Shown in pieces: positions 1 to 13,529 of a DNA stretch of 64,000 nt (its first letter is position 1; each line of letters begins with the position of its first letter). A model generated the notes under the pieces. It saw only the letters and a program-made list of their open reading frames with translations, did no database searches and was not told the origin of the DNA. The DNA comes from Viridothelium virens (Eukaryota; Ascomycota; Dothideomycetes; Trypetheliales; Trypetheliaceae): NCBI GenBank assembly GCA_010094025.1, contig ML991775.1, forward strand, positions 496,001 to 560,000, read 5' to 3'. Made by a program: the position numbers and the translations under genes.

Positions 1-3000
1 ACTATGCCTCTGGTGAAGATCGAGGAATCAGTCGGGTTACGTCGGGGGAGTCAGCGCAAGATCGAGGAGATGCTGCAAACGAGACCAAAGGAGCTCGTCG
101 GCGAGGTAATGATCCATGAGCTCGCTACATCGACTGAAGAACTACTGGAAGAATCCTTCCAGAGGCAACAGCGGGATGGTGAGCTGCCGAGTCTGGAGGA
201 GGAGCGAGCACTTCAAGAAGCGGCTGCAACGGAAGCAGCCCGCCGCCAGGAAGCAACACGTCTGCAGGAAGCCGAAGTGGAGCGGGCTGAGGAGGACAGG
301 GTTCTGAAGCAGATGCTTGATGAAGAAATAAACAGGCGCGAAGCGAAGAAAACAAGCCGAGCACCTGTAATTTTATCCAATTCTGCTGAAAATGGTACGT
401 CTCGAACCGCTCATTAGGGTCTGTTAAAAAAAATGTTGGTAGTATAGTGTTCGAGGCGACAAATCTGGGAGTCCAAGACTCTGGGGGTCGCTCAATAAAT
501 TCTTCCCTAATTTCAAGGAGAAGAGTTTATCATGATGTTGAGAAAGAACCCACTGGAATCTCCCAGTCCCCTTTTCCAGCTTTGTTCAATCAGAGAGATC
601 CCAGTAATGTTGAGCCTCATATGTCCTGCCAACATTTCTTTCCCTTCTGCATCCATTACTGTTAATAAGCACTAACTCAGAGCAGTGCCAGCATTACATG
701 CCACTCCCAACAGTGAGAGTGCCATCATTTTTGAGCAGTCCCTCTCCGTAGAGTCGGAGGTTTCCGTCAAAGCAATCGAGGGATTGATAAAATTGGGGAA
801 TGGCGGTCCTGTCACAGACACATTCATTGTCCATCCGGTCGGATCGCTACTTCCGTTAGTGCTGAAGCAAACGCGTATCAAGTAAGTCATATCCAAGTAC
901 GCTGATGACAGTATGCCAAAACATTTCGGACTTGTTTCAGAAGGCCCTACTGGACTACAATAAGCTGATGGAGAATCAGGACTTCATCGATTCCCAATTC
1001 CAAAAAGACAATCTTGCAGCTTGAGGGTCTCCTGGATAATTTAAGAACCCTAAAACACGACAATTCTTTAAGTGTCTATGGCTCGCGGATTGAGCAGCCG
1101 CTCTCCAGTAATGAATGGCATATTCAAATCGTTAATGAGTTCGCAGACCGGGGCTCCCTCGAGAAATTTCTTGCTGATGGTCCGGTTCAACTCAATAAGG
1201 CGCGCCATTGGACAATCGGATTGCTCGAGGCCCTAGATTTTTACCATCGCCACGGAATCATACACCGAAACGTCCACGCAAACAACGTACTTCTCTGCAG
1301 TCCAAAACATGGTGGTCCGAGCACTATCAAACTAGCGGATGCTGGATATCAAGGACTTCTCCATGACTTGAAACTTCAGCCTGAGTCTCAATCTGCCGCA
1401 GCAACTTCGACTTTCTGGCTACCCCCAGAAATCGCTCGCGATTCTAAGGCTGATAGAACACGAAAAACGGACGTATGGCAACTGGGAGTTGTCCTCCTAC
1501 AAATGGTCTGTGGGATTGGCGTAACACACAGCTATTCTTCCCCAACGGCAGCAATTGAAGACCTAGAATATGGTGAGGCATTTAATGACATTCTGCGCAA
1601 ATTTTTCAAGGCGGATGCTAGAAAAAGACCATCGGCATTCGATCTGCTACCGAGCGAGTTTCTCCGTACAGACCCCCGTCTATCGCAGCCCGCTTCTCCG
1701 AGCCACACCAGGTCTGGCTCGTTTTTGACCCCCATACGTTCTCGCCAACACTATCCACACAGCAGCTCAGGAGGTTTCTCGGACTCCTATTCGCGCTACA
1801 CACGTGAGTGGGTCGAAATGGGACGACTTGGCCGTGGGGGTTTCGGAGAGGTACTGAAAGCTCGCAATAATCTCGATGGACGAATTTATGCAGTCAAGAA
1901 GATCAAGCAGGAATCTTCCGCGGGCCTTACTGATTTGCTGCATGAAGTGATGCTTCTTTCCCGTCTGAACCATCCTTATGTTGTGAGGTACTATGCTGCG
2001 TGGCCTGAAGAAGAGCTTCCTGACGTCTCCGAGTCTGGAGAGGAAACTACTTCGAGTGTTGAAACGCCATCATTGAATATCGAGGCCGCGCTTAGCTCGA
2101 TCTCCTTTGGCCATACAGCAACGAGCGGCTTGGATTTTGTCAGCTCTGGAGGACACCCACTGATCGAGTTTGAGGACGACGATGACGACTCGAACTCGGA
2201 GGCAGTCGCATCAAGCGATGAGAGTGATACAGACGAAACTGCCTCAGATAATCCTAAGGTGAAATCGAGCACCGAAAGCCACGGCCTCGGACTCAAGAGA
2301 ACCATCTCAAGTTCCGTATCTCGCAACGTCAGACAGACGCTGTACATCCAAATGGAATATTGCGAAAGACACACTTTGAGAGATCTCATAAGAAAAGACC
2401 TGTATGACAATTTCGAAAATGGATGGCGCCTTTTGCGGCAGGTAGTAGAAGGATTGGCACATATCCACGGACATGGTATCATCCATCGCGACCTCAAGCC
2501 AGAAAATATCTTCATCGATGATGGGCAGAATCCAAAGATTGGAGACTTTGGCTTAGCCACCAATGGACAATACCATGCTACAGACAGAGTTCTCTCAAAT
2601 CTTGAGGGCGATATGACGCGGAGTATCGGCACGGCCTTTTACGTTGCACCTGAGTTGAGGTCCGGTGCTGGAGGAAGCTATAATGAAAAAGTTGATATGT
2701 ACTCACTTGGCATTATTTTCTTCGAAATGTGCTTCCCGCTCAAAACAGGAATGGAAAGAGATGAGGTCATTCGTCAATTAAGGGAAAAAGAACACGTCCT
2801 GCCTGCCGTCTTTAATACGTCCGACAAGGCACTACAAGGCGAAATTATCTTATCGTTAATCAAACATCGGCCTGGAGAGCGTCCAAGCAGCGCTGAACTC
2901 CTGCGGAGCGGAAAGCTCCCCTTACGCATCGAGGATGAGACCATTCGGGAAGCATTGAGGAGCTTGTCTGACTCAAACTCGCCCTACTATCGGAAGTTGA

Positions 3001-4919
3001 TGACTGCTCTGTTCTCGCAGCCGCCAGACAGTCTGATCAAGGGCTTCGCCTGGGATCTTGAGGCAGCGAAAAATTCCAAACTCTTGGAAGCTGGAGATCC
3101 GCTTTTGGAGGGATCCGTTCGGGATCGTCTAACAGCGATTTTCAAGCGACACGGAGCACTTGAGACACAGCGACCTTTTCTATTCCCTCTATCGTCGTAT
3201 TATCCAAATAACAACACTGTTCAGATTTTGCATCCGTCAGGTTCACTCATGCAATTACCTTACGATCTCACTCTACCTTACGCAAGAAGCCTTGCGCATC
3301 AGGCTCCGGCTGCTGAGAAGACGTTCGCCTTTGGTACCGTTTACCGGGACATGCTCACTGGAGGTCCACCACGAACCAATCGAGAGGTAGACTTTGACAT
3401 TGTCACCCGGGACACGCTTGACCTGGCGCTTAAGGAAGCCGAGATTCTCAAAGTCATGGATGAAGTGGTCGATGGTTTTGCTCCTCTCGCAACCAGTCAA
3501 ATGTGCTTCCATGTGAATCATGCGGATCTATTACAACTGATTATGGAATTTTGTCGGATACCGGCGCTGCAACACCAAGTTACGAAGGAGACGCTGAGTC
3601 GGCTGAACATCCAGCAATGCACCTGGATGAAGATCCGAGCAGAACTTCGAGCCCCAACAATTGGCATACCATCTACATCGCTTGACGATTTAGCACGGTT
3701 TGACTTTCGGGATACGCCGGCAAAAGCCTTTGCTCGAATCAAGTCTCTTTTCGATGGGACTGATTATCTCGAGAAGACTGTCCCAATTTTCGCACATATC
3801 AGTATCGTAACAGACTACATGAAGCGTCTAGGGATTCACCGAAAGACGTATGTTGCACCTCTCAGCAGCTTCAATGAGAAATTCTATCGAGGCGGCTTTA
3901 TGTTTCAGTGTATTTTCGACAAGAAAACAAAGGATGTTCTTGCAGCTGGTGGCCGTTATGATCACCTTATTGCCGAGCACAGGTCGAAACTCCAAGGCTA
4001 CGGTTCAAGTTATCACGCCGTCGGGATGAATTTAGGTTGGGATCGTCTCATTACATCGATGGCCCGCTATCAGAAAGATGTAAGCAAACCCGGCTTTCTC
4101 AAGAAATCGGCAGAATCCGAGAGGACGGAAGTCCCTACGATCCGAAGATGCGATGTCCTCGTCGCCTCTTTTGATTCTTTCGTGCTGCGCTCTACCGGTG
4201 TTAAGCTCGTTTCTGACCTCTGGGCCCACGACCTCAGTGCCGAGCTTGCCATCGACACGCACTCCCCTGAAGAACTCAGCGCGTATTACCGCGATGACAA
4301 GCACAGCTGGATCATTATCATCAAGCACGATGCTTCTAACACGGGTAAACCAGACCTCAAAGTCAAATCGCTGGTCCGTAAAGAGGACACCGACATCCGC
4401 TCCACAGAGCTCATTTCCTTTCTCCGAGCCGAAATTCGCGACCGCGACTACCGCGAGGGCGCCCCGCGTTCACGGCAGCTACTCCTTCGTAACACCTCTC
4501 AACCAGAGACCACCTCTCTCAGCGACAAGAGAAGCAATGTCCAGGTTCTCACCTCACTGCACAAGTCCAAGAAGTCGAACAAATGGAACATTGTCGAAGC
4601 GGCGCAATCACGAGCGGCTGAGCTTATCCAGTCGTACCATGACAGCGCAATCCTGGCTATCGAGTGCAAGGACGATTACATGGAGCTGATTCGGGAGACG
4701 AGGCTTTCAGATCCGGATACCTGGCGCAAAGCCGTGCAGGCGGTGCCAGTGGTGGATCGAGCGTACATGCAGCAGGTGCATGTTTTGCTAGAGAAGTATG
4801 CAAGTCGCTGGAGGGAGGACGTCGCGGTGGGGACCGCGATAAGGGATGGAGAGCAAAGGAAGGTGTTTGTGTATAATTTTCGGAGCGGGGGCATCCTGGA
4901 TTATGACCTAGGGCTTTGA
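1..4919 (+). CDS. gcn2: eIF2-alpha kinase GCN2 (CPC-3), 5'-truncated by the window edge
   Basis: GCN2 senses uncharged tRNA on ribosomes and phosphorylates eIF2-alpha during amino-acid starvation. The N-terminal RWD domain lies outside the window. Exons read as 1-394, 686-881 and 980-4919, giving 1509 residues. Order seen: charged Glu/Arg coiled coil (1-350); degenerate pseudokinase (about 700-1700) whose catalytic loop reads HRNVHANN and whose DFG is replaced by ADAG; true kinase with glycine loop GRGGFGEV near 1830, the usual acidic Ser/Asp-rich insert near 2170-2250, HRDLKPEN near 2490 and DFG near 2545; HisRS-like domain (about 2960-4250); C-terminal ribosome-binding/dimerisation domain. 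The 98-nt intron 882-979 explains what first looks like a frameshift: only acceptor 979 keeps frame and restores the family motif before the LKH(D)N segment. The first intron (291 nt) is long and its acceptor at 685 is less certain. The gene converges on CWC2. Confidence 0.95.
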
Positions 4920-5306
4920 TGCAGTACTCCGGGGTCGAGAGATAGGAATGGCTCACGTTAGAGGGTGCAATAAGAAATGTCAACGGGGCATACTAGCCTC
5001 AACATTGCTGGGGGCCTCGCTGATTGAACAAAGCTGACAAGTCCGTTTAGGAGACTCCCTACGGAACTCTTCGCCTTAAATTTACGGAAGGATCATTTAA
5101 GAGGTCCCCGGAATTTGCTTCCTCAGATAATGTAGCACTAACATTGCTCTTTATATCCCCTGGTCCTCGTTTTGCTTTACTTTTACGACCGGAGTGACTT
5201 GGCACGACGATGCACTCGACAAGGATTGTTCAAATTTGAATTGTAGCTTATAATAGCTTTGGGGGTATCTTTCTTTGTTGACTTTTATACAAAATGCATC
5301 GAGCGC
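4920..5306. other. convergent intergenic stretch gcn2/cwc2
   Basis: 387 bp between two converging stop codons. It presumably holds both 3' UTRs. I see no gene or repeat here. Confidence 0.6.
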
Positions 5307-6708
5307 TTAATCACTATCCTCGTCGCTGCCGTAGCCAACAAGCGGTCCTTGTGCAGCCTCCTTGGGTGCACTGGTACCAGCTCTATACTTCTTGAGTGTA
5401 GCAAGTGTCGAGCTGGAGAGAAGCCCTCCACCACCATCTTGCGTCCTTGTATCATTATCTGCGGGCGCACTCTCAATCAATCTCTGCTCTTCCGGAGCCT
5501 CCAACGCGGCTCCATTCTTCTCCGCCTCCAACCTCGCCTTCTCACTCGCATACCACACCTCATCCGGTGCCTCGTACCCTTGCAAGCCAAACGTCCCTTC
5601 CACCTTCCTCCTCTTTTTCATCTCCGGATCCCTCCCCTCAATCTCTGCCACATAATCCCGCGGCAATATCGCACGGATCGCCTCCGCTGCTTGCTCCTCA
5701 ATCCTCCGCGCCTCTCGCTTCTGCGCCTGCGGGTTTGGGTCGACCGTCGCCCAGCGAACGTTCAATACCTCTTGGTGGTCTAGCGCTTGGTGGCTCATAG
5801 CTTCCTTTGCAAATTCCGAGTTGGCGGCGTTAACGTAAGTAACGAAGGCGACGCCGCGTGTTGGTAGCACTGGGAAAACAAGAAGAATTAGAGATAGAAT
5901 ACCAATAGCTGAGATCCTTGAGACTCACCTCGTATGCGGTCAAGCATCCCAAACTCTTGGAAGTGCCTGCTCACAATCTCTTCGATGTCGTCTGTCACGT
6001 GGATGCGACCGACGTACAGAGTACGGTTCTGCCGAAGAAACGAGCCCACACCGCCCATATCGTCGCGATAGTCGCTAAATTTGTCGCGGCCAAAGCAGTC
6101 TGTATTACTTGGATAGAGGTCGGTGACGGTAGGAAGACGGTGGAGGTAGTCGCAGTCGGCGCCCTTGGGACCTGATATCCATTAGTAATGCTTTCTGTAT
6201 CGATGATCTTCTACTTACAGATGCCTCGCGCGAAGTATAGACAGAAGTAGGCGCCCGCAGGGTTGCGGTCAGCTTTGGTATGGCCGGAATCACGATGGAT
6301 GCTGCAGCGAGAGGGAGCGGCGTGCTTAGACAGATACTTGTCTTCGCGGTCACCACCACTCCACTTGTTGAACCTGCCCCGAGGTTAGCAATACTTTCAA
6401 TAAGTTACTGGAAGAGTATGTCCAAGTGCTGCCATCGGTATACTGTGCACTCACCAGATGTTGAAGATGGTTCCTGTCTGTGGAGGCGGCTCGGATTTGA
6501 AGGTCGAGGGATCGATCTGAGGGCGGGCTGGTCGGCGTTTCTTCTTGACGATTTTTTTGATCTTTTTGGTGGCGGGGGGTTCGGAGGAGGTGGTGGTTGT
6601 GAGGGCAGTGGTCGAGGGATCTTCAACGGAATCAGAGAGGGGATTATGCTCCTCCTCCGAGATGACGGGAGCTTCTGGGGGCGCAGGCAGAGTTTCGATG
6701 TCGGCCAT
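5307..6708 (-). CDS. cwc2: Pre-mRNA-splicing factor Cwc2 (Prp19/NTC-associated)
   Basis: Cwc2 contacts U6 snRNA and links the Prp19 complex to the spliceosome catalytic core. Four exons: 6455-6708, 6219-6373, 5929-6171 and 5307-5869, giving 404 residues, close to the family length. A Pro/Lys-rich N-terminus is followed by the conserved NKWSGGDRED segment, a CCCH zinc finger (Cys in SRC, FCLYFARGIC and DCDYLH), an RRM with RNP2-like TLYVGRI and RNP1-like RGVAFVTY, and a basic/acidic tail ending in the family signature VGYGSDED. All three introns have consensus GTGAGT/GTAAGT donors and CAG acceptors, and phases match exactly. Start is the first ATG that leads into the conserved frame. It diverges from the WSC-domain gene. 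Confidence 0.95.
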
Positions 6709-8044
6709 GGTTGTCGCTGTATAGTTGCGCGTAGATGGAGATGGGTGTGGAGGGTGCGGAGGGTACGGAGCGTGTGGAGATAAGGAGGTATGTTTAGGTA
6801 GAAGGTGGTCGCCAACGATTTGTCATTTTCTGTCCATTTATCGCCACATCTGTGTTAACCACAATTCTCTCGTTCCTCATTCTTTTTTGCACCTCACCAT
6901 CCACCCTCTCTCCCATGACTCTAGTCTCGCATGCAATCGCGTCTTACGCAAAGTATCTCTCATTGAACGCTCATCCGGGATAGGCCTCCATATGTACCAT
7001 GCGAAAAGCCCCAATCCGTATCGTCTCAGTCGATACCATGTCCTTCAACTACAGTATTCTCTCTGGTTACTTCAAAACTCTACTCAGGCACATCTGCACA
7101 TCTGTTGAACTATTTTCCAAGATGGGAGTATACTGTAGGTGTGTATCAATTCTGTCTAGAGGGTTACTTGAAGCTCACCCAGGACATTCCTAATAAAGGC
7201 AAGTGGATGTCGTTCGCTCGTAGCTCCTTTTCTTTGTCTTTACATTGAGTTCCAGCGAGCAGTCCGACGAGGTATAGGAATTTTTTTTCATACCCCCCTT
7301 TCACTGATTCATTCCTCATAAGTTCAATCGCAATTCCCGTGGTATGTCCTTGCATTTCTACTAGATGTAGATGATCTTCACGTAAAAATCTCAAGTCGAA
7401 TTAGTTCTGCTTTTGCAACCAAGGCCGGGGCATGTCCCCACACAATGATTTCATCACTATTTTTTGATGGTAGGTGGTACTCAGAGTCTATCCTATGGGA
7501 CTTGGGCTTGATCTCCGACGCCGTGTTAGCGATTCCCAGAAATCCTAAACACTCTCTTGTACCAGACTGATGGTACACTGGACAATGAGTCCGTTTGCAC
7601 CTGATCCTCTTTGTTCTTATCGTAACTCCATGACCAAACACGGTATTTCCCCACGTGGGACAACATCGCTTAAAAAATCCTTATGTGGTCATAATTCCGA
7701 TTCCTGCTTTCAGTGTGAAAAGCTAGACACTGGAATGACGGTCGATGGCTTACAATATGGACTGGTCCGCTGCATTGATTGCAGGAATCATGAAGTACTG
7801 GCCGTCTTGCACGATGTCTCTCCCTCATGCGTCTGCATCTCCCCAAGGTAGAGAAACTCGAACTGTCTGCGCTACCTACCAAGGGTGGATTTTCTTCAAC
7901 TTGCACGCCCCGTGGTGTAACTACTTGGATGATACCCTGCTATTCCTATTTGTTGTTCAGTTGTTTCAGAGGTCTATATAAACCAGATCCCTACCAGGTT
8001 GCCTTCCCGACACGACATTCCAACGCACCGACAGGATTTCAGAG
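6709..8044. other. divergent intergenic region, cwc2 / WSC gene
   Basis: 1.3 kb between divergent starts. Only short non-conserved ORFs are seen on either strand. It should hold the promoters of both genes; a clear TATA box lies at its right end. I see no repeat or RNA gene. Confidence 0.5.
7976..7983 (+). promoter_or_regulatory. TATA box of the WSC-domain gene
   Basis: TATATAAA lies about 62 bp before the ATG at 8045, in the expected orientation, inside otherwise mixed-composition sequence. A TATA box fits an inducible secreted-protein gene better than the housekeeping neighbours, none of which shows one this clear. Confidence 0.5.
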
Positions 8045-10322
8045 ATGTTTTCCAAGCATTTACCCATTCTCTCATTTGCATGGATCACCTCCATAGGGAC
8101 CGCAGATGCATTTTGGCGCATGAATTGTGCTAAGGTTCAGGTCGGACGCATCGATCCCCTTGTGAGTCCAAATGTTGTCTCAGCGCACGCGCATACGATC
8201 GTGGGCGCTGCAAGTATGTGATGCCCAAAAGGCGCATTTCCATGAGGAAGCTAACTAGTACCGCAGATATTGGCGTGTACGCCACCAATGCAACCCTCTT
8301 CAATTCTTCCTGTACCTCATGCGAAATTCAAGATGATAAGTCGGCGTATTGGTCACCTCAGCTCTACTTCCACCATATGAATGGCTCTTTTGAGGAAGTT
8401 CCCCATGAAGGCAGTGTCATTTATTATCTTGGGCGAGGAAGAGATAAAGCAAATATCCAGCCGTTCCCACCTGGCTTCAAAATGCTGTCAGGGAGTTCCT
8501 CTGCTCGAAGTTATGACAATACCACTATGACATACGGAACCGCTCAATATCCGCCTCGACCCATCGCTGATCGTGTCAGTTTCAATTGTTTAGCTGATGG
8601 GCCACCGCTTGCAGAACAGCCATACATGTTTGATACGAATTGTGCCAATGGACTGAGAGCACAGATCCACTTTCAATCTTGCTGGAACGGTATCGATCTC
8701 TACAAATCCGATAATTCTCATGTTGCCTACCTGAGCTCAATTGATGACGGCATCTGCCCTCCAGGTTATCCAGTCTTGCTGGTCCACTTATTCATGGAAA
8801 CCTTGTACTCGGTTACCAGCATCGACACATCTGACGGGGGTCAATTTATTTTCTCCATGGGTGATCCTACGGGTTATGGCTTTCATGCTGATTTTCAAAA
8901 CGGATGGAACCAAACTGTCCAGGCTGAAGCAGTGTATAATTGTGCCAATCCGGATAATGACGGCCAGATCTCGGCGTGCCAGGTCTTGCAGAATAGCCAG
9001 ACCAACGCGTATCAAGAAATTTGTCCTGAGAGACCCAATGAGATCGAAGAACCTGTGGAAGGCATGCTTGCCAAGCTACCAGGCTGCATCAACATTACTC
9101 CGGGCCCGGCAGCCGCGTTGAGCTCCGATATGAACTGCCCAGCAAGCGTCGTCCAGCCCTATATCATCCCGACCGCAGATACAACCCCAGTCGTCACTGC
9201 CTCTCCATCTCCTGGCACCGGCTTCGGTCTCAGTGGTTGGGACTACGTAGGTTGTGCCAATGACACCGCAGGCAGTGTGCGCACGCTCAATGCCAAGAGA
9301 ACGACTGATCCTTCCATGACGACCGAGTTCTGCCAAAATTATTGTCAATCCGCTGGGTACAAGTACGCGGGAACTGAGTTTGGGGACGAATGCTACTGCG
9401 ACAATTTCATCAATCCGTCCGCCGTGCTCCACCAAACCATGTGCTACTACGCCTGCGCTGGCAATACCACGCAAGACTGCGGCGGCGCGGATCGCATATC
9501 CCTCTACAACAACACTCTCTTCAACCCCACTGACGTAAACACTGCCCTTCCCACCGCAGGCGGAGGCGGCATCTCAAATCCTACCGTCGCCGCTGCACCC
9601 CTCGCGTCCAACTACGTCGGGTGTGCAAGTGATCTTGTCAGTGGAAGCCGCACCCTCGCAAACGCGTCATTCAGCGCGTCCAACATGACCATAGAGACTT
9701 GTGCCACGTTTTGCACCGTCACCAATTACTACGGTCTCTACGGCCTTGAATACTCTGGCGAATGCTACTGCGGAGATGCGCTTTTGAACGGAGGCGCTTA
9801 TCTTCCTGCTAGCGACACGAGCTGTGATCTGCGTTGCAATGGAAACGACGTTGAGGTTTGCGGCGGCACGGGGAGGCTTAGTGTGTATAGCAATACCGCT
9901 TATGTTGCACCGCACATTGTGAACAATGTCGGGAAATATGTCACCAAGGGCTGTCTAACAGATCCAAATAACGGGAAGGGTAGGGCATTGGCAGGGAACA
10001 GAACGGTGAGTTCAGGGTTGACGGTGGAGAGTTGTGTGAAGTTTTGCTTGGGTCGGAGCTACAAGTATGCCGGGGTAGAGTATGGTGACGAGTAAGTCAT
10101 GTTTTTTTTTTTTTTCTTCTTCGTCCCTTTGCTTGAGAGGGGCTCGGTGCGGCGCTAATGTGTGCGGCTAGATGCTACTGCGACAACGAGATCCAGAGCG
10201 CGAGCGGTGCGGTATCAACGACGTGTCCTTCACTGGCGAGTTTGATGTCCTGCGCAGGAAGCAGAAGCGAGTATTGCGGCGCCGGTAGCTTGCTAAATAT
10301 CTATTATTCTAGCAATCCCTGA
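8045..10322 (+). CDS. Secreted DUF1996 protein with three WSC domains
   Basis: Three exons, 8045-8213, 8267-10091 and 10172-10322, give 714 residues. The first exon, upstream of the long frame, encodes a signal peptide (hydrophobic run after MFSKH). It is followed by a DUF1996 domain, recognised by the AHAH..VGA start, paired cysteines and the HADFQNGW motif near its end. After a Thr/Pro linker come three WSC carbohydrate-binding modules at about 9240-9510, 9610-9890 and 9930-10320, each with the YVGC...C..(F/Y)C...ECYC cysteine pattern. The last intron splits the third WSC at its ECYC motif, so stopping at 10095 would cut the domain in half. Family members are secreted or wall-associated; enzymatic activity is unproven. 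Introns have gctaac and gctaat branch sites. Confidence 0.93.
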
Positions 10323-10846
10323 CAGCTTTAGATTTCTTGTCTTTTGTATTTGGGTGCATATCTAAGATACAGCGAACCTCAAATATGCACCGGAGACTTC
10401 TCAATAAATGCATAGTGGAAGGTCTTGGTGACCTACGACATTCGTTAAGCTAGATTCCGGATAGAAAATCACGTTGCTTGGAGGAATATGGTCGCTGGAG
10501 TTGAAGGATATACAAAGCTAGATAGATCTAAATGGAGACTGTGAAGCCCCGTTACCTTGCAAATAATAAAAGGTCATGATGCTGAATCCTAGCTCCTTCT
10601 TCAGCTCGCTTGCTTTCGTGTCTCGGTAGATTAGGTGAAATGGCAAGCCGCTAAATCAATTGCAGCTACTCTTGCATTGGCTAAACAGCAACATCTATTG
10701 TCCGACCTTTCCCTCGACTCTATCAGGAGCCATCACGATGTCACTCAAGCTGTGCTCTCATCTCGTTGATGTTGTCGAGAAGCTCGTGGCCGTCCTACAG
10801 TGTAGTACCACGATACCCGCGTCCCCGAATACCACGCGAGTTAGAG
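10323..10846. other. convergent intergenic stretch
   Basis: 524 bp between two converging stop codons. It includes AT-rich sequence that could hold both polyadenylation regions. I see no gene. Confidence 0.5.
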
Positions 10847-13184
10847 CTAAGGGTCCAGTGGATGCGACCAAGATGGTTCAGAGAGCTCAGTGGTTGGAAA
10901 ACTAGGAAACCTGGTGGCGGACGCCGTCAATTTGGAGGCTGGAAGATCTGGTGGAGGCATTAAATACCTATCTATGTCCTGGGTAGTAGGCGTGAGCTGA
11001 TCGGCTGGTAGAAAATGTGAAAGGCCTGGTAAAGTTACCAAGTCCTCTTCCGCTAATTGAGAACCGCATGTGGCTATGGGATCAAATGAGTCCTTGCATG
11101 AAATTTGAATACCTGCCTCATCGTCAAGCTGCATATCCTCTTCAAAGACTTCGCGGATTGTAGGGAGACGGCGGCTGCGGCCTTCACCTGTAGTCCAAGC
11201 TGCATCCTGTGTCTGATTGGATGCGAAAAATGGGGATGTTCCTGAGGACGCCGTATCCTCCATAGCGTTTGCCACCGCTGTCTCAGTAGGATTGTCTCCC
11301 ATCAGCGAGTCCAGATCCTCAACAAGGTCCAAACTTTTCGGCCTGGGCTGCCAGCCTCGAATCGATTTTTGGTAGACAGAGTCGAACAACAAGCAGTGTT
11401 TGCTGTTCGAAAACCAACGATGCTGAAGCGCTTTGGTAGCCGTCAACCTCTTATTTTCATCAAGAACAAGAAGCTTCCGGACGAAATCTTTGGCGCGATG
11501 TCCGACAGCCTCCCAAGCAGGATCTTCGTTCATTCCATCGAGGTTACACTCTGCCGCTAGAGTGAGGATAACTTTTGCGGGGTCCTTGGAATACTCTGGG
11601 TCAGCTCGGTTCGTGAACATGATGTCCCCAATCAACAGTGCGACGGTCATGGAGCCTATCGACCACATATCGACAGCTTTCGAGTAGCCAGCTTGGGCAT
11701 CGAGTGTTTTGTTCTTACAGTGAACCTCGCTGTGAATCGGAATATGAGCCTGACCTGATGCTAATAACACTTTGTCTGCAACGAGTCTGACTTACGGAGC
11801 CACATACTCGAGTGTGCCCACCACCGAGAACATCCGCTGTTTGAGCCCAGTCCTGTTGGACATGTCGTTATTTTTAGGCAGATGCCTGGCATTACCAAAG
11901 TCTGTCAGTACAATGCGAGCCCCAGTTGACAACGATGTCATCAGGACGTTGTCAGGCTACAAGAAGTTAGCACATTCGTTAGACAAAATTCTCATCCAAC
12001 CTTGAGGTCCCGGTGAACGATATTCCGATCGTGAAGATAGGCGACAGCCTTCAAAACTTGTCTGATAACCAATCCAGCCTCAGCATCAACAAGCTTACCA
12101 CCTTTGAAGTCCAGATACGAGTACAGATCTCCACCAGATATGAGCTCTTGAAAGATGTACCTGGTACTGATTAGCGAAAGAATGCCATTGCGAAAAAGGC
12201 CGATATTACTCACAGGCTCTTTCTGCTGTGAAATACTTTCGCTAGCTGAATGATATTTGGCTGCTCCTGGTCAGCGACTGGTCAGGTAAGAAGAACATTG
12301 GAGGACCTACATGACTGAGATCTTCCAGCACTTCAAATTCCCTTTGTTGCTTGTCCCGGAAATTCTGCAGTTTCAGTCGCTCCTTTGCGAGCTTCATTTC
12401 ATCCAATCTCGAGCCAGAGTCAATTCTCAGGCCGTTTCGCCCTCTCTGGCGCAAATCGATGTGCTTGCAAGCCAGTTGCTTACCAGTACTCCGTTCTATA
12501 GCGACGTAGACAGTACCGTAGCCTCCAACGCCTAACTTTCGACCTGTAACAACGTATCGAGAAGAGAATCCCTGACTTTCATGAATACCAGGCTTGTGAT
12601 AGCATAATGTTAACATGCCTTTCTCTCCAACTCATCAACAGATCCTTGGACATCTAACTCAATGGCAAAGCGGGGGTCTTCATGGTATATGAAAGACAAG
12701 CCGGGGGTAAGAAAAACCTCGTCACCATCTGAGAGAAGAGTGGGTCCAGCTGCACGACCGAGATTCTGTGAAGATTTGACATGGATGTCTGGCGGCTCGG
12801 CTTTCTTGATTCTAATCCCGTTGATTGAAAGATCATGGACATATACCATTGGCGGAACGTCAGACACAAAGTCTCCCTCATATACGACGCAATGCAGACG
12901 TAGGTGTCTCTTGGAGATCGTCGGGTCGTTAAACGCCAAGAGACTTTCAGTGTCAATTTGACCAAACCGCTATCTCCGCTGACTTGAGAAAATCATTGTA
13001 GCTTACCAGTCGTTCTGCCTTCTACCTATGTAAAAGTCATCTCGCGGATGGATGGGCCACACATCTTTAACCGTTGTAAGTCATGCATCCGCAATTGACA
13101 AAGACAAGAATGACATAAGTTACCTTTCTTCCGAGAAATCCTATTGTGGATTTCTAGGTGAGCTATGGGAACTCTGCTGTTCAT
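10847..13184 (-). CDS. FHA-domain Ser/Thr kinase (Chk2/Dun1/Mek1-like)
   Basis: Eight exons: 13124-13184, 13007-13064, 12652-12943, 12311-12592, 12214-12266, 12001-12160, 11796-11956 and 10847-11729 (649 residues, phases consistent). The N-terminal FHA phosphothreonine-binding domain has its signature IGR (exon 2), ISKRHL and LSINGIRI (exon 3). The kinase domain has GVGGYGTVYVA, ACKHI, HRDLKPDN, DFGNAR and VAPEV, followed by a roughly 200-residue acidic, Ser/Pro-rich tail. This FHA-then-kinase order is that of DNA-damage and meiotic checkpoint kinases; which of Rad53, Dun1 or Mek1 it matches cannot be decided here. The third intron has a weak donor (GTCCAA, or alternatively GTTGAT 12 nt downstream); both are in phase and use acceptor 12593-12594. 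Other donors are mostly GTAAGN or GTGAGT. Confidence 0.88.
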
Positions 13185-13529
13185 GATTGAGTTTTGCGAG
13201 CAGTTCTCCCGCAGTCGGCGACGCGAGATGCGTCGCGAAGGTGTCTGGAAAGATTTGCCCGTCGGAACGCGCTAGTCACGTGGTGTTCAGAATGGCGCCG
13301 CTGCCTTGCAGAGCAATCAGAATTTTTGATATTGGGACTAATCCATCGCAAGATCCGTGCATCGCTAGGATCAATGACAAGACATCAAAGTGTACTCGCC
13401 TTCAATTCCGACTCGTACTCTGTTCCTCTAGAAAATTGCCGTCAAGAGAGCGGCATCTTAGTATTTTCAAGTACGGATGCAACAATGAGCAAGCACTACA
13501 GGGTAATGCAGATTTTTGAGACTTTGCCA
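13185..13529. other. intergenic, kinase start / hydrolase end
   Basis: 345 bp upstream of the kinase start and downstream of the hydrolase stop, both on the minus strand. I see no gene or repeat. Confidence 0.5.

Noticed and set aside
447-665. 72-codon ORF inside the first gcn2 intron as an exon
   Set aside because: No similarity to GCN2 linker, and splicing 395-685 in phase works without it.
882-1013. Apparent frameshift in gcn2 between two exons
   Set aside because: An intron 882-979 with GTAAGT donor and CAG acceptor joins the frames in phase and rebuilds the conserved sequence.
1991-2632. 213-codon minus ORF inside gcn2
   Set aside because: Antisense shadow of the kinase domain, Ser/Cys-rich with no family signature.
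12595-12651. Apparent frameshift between FHA and kinase domains
   Set aside because: An intron with a TTAAC-type branch site and acceptor CACAAG restores frame; splitting into two genes is unneeded.
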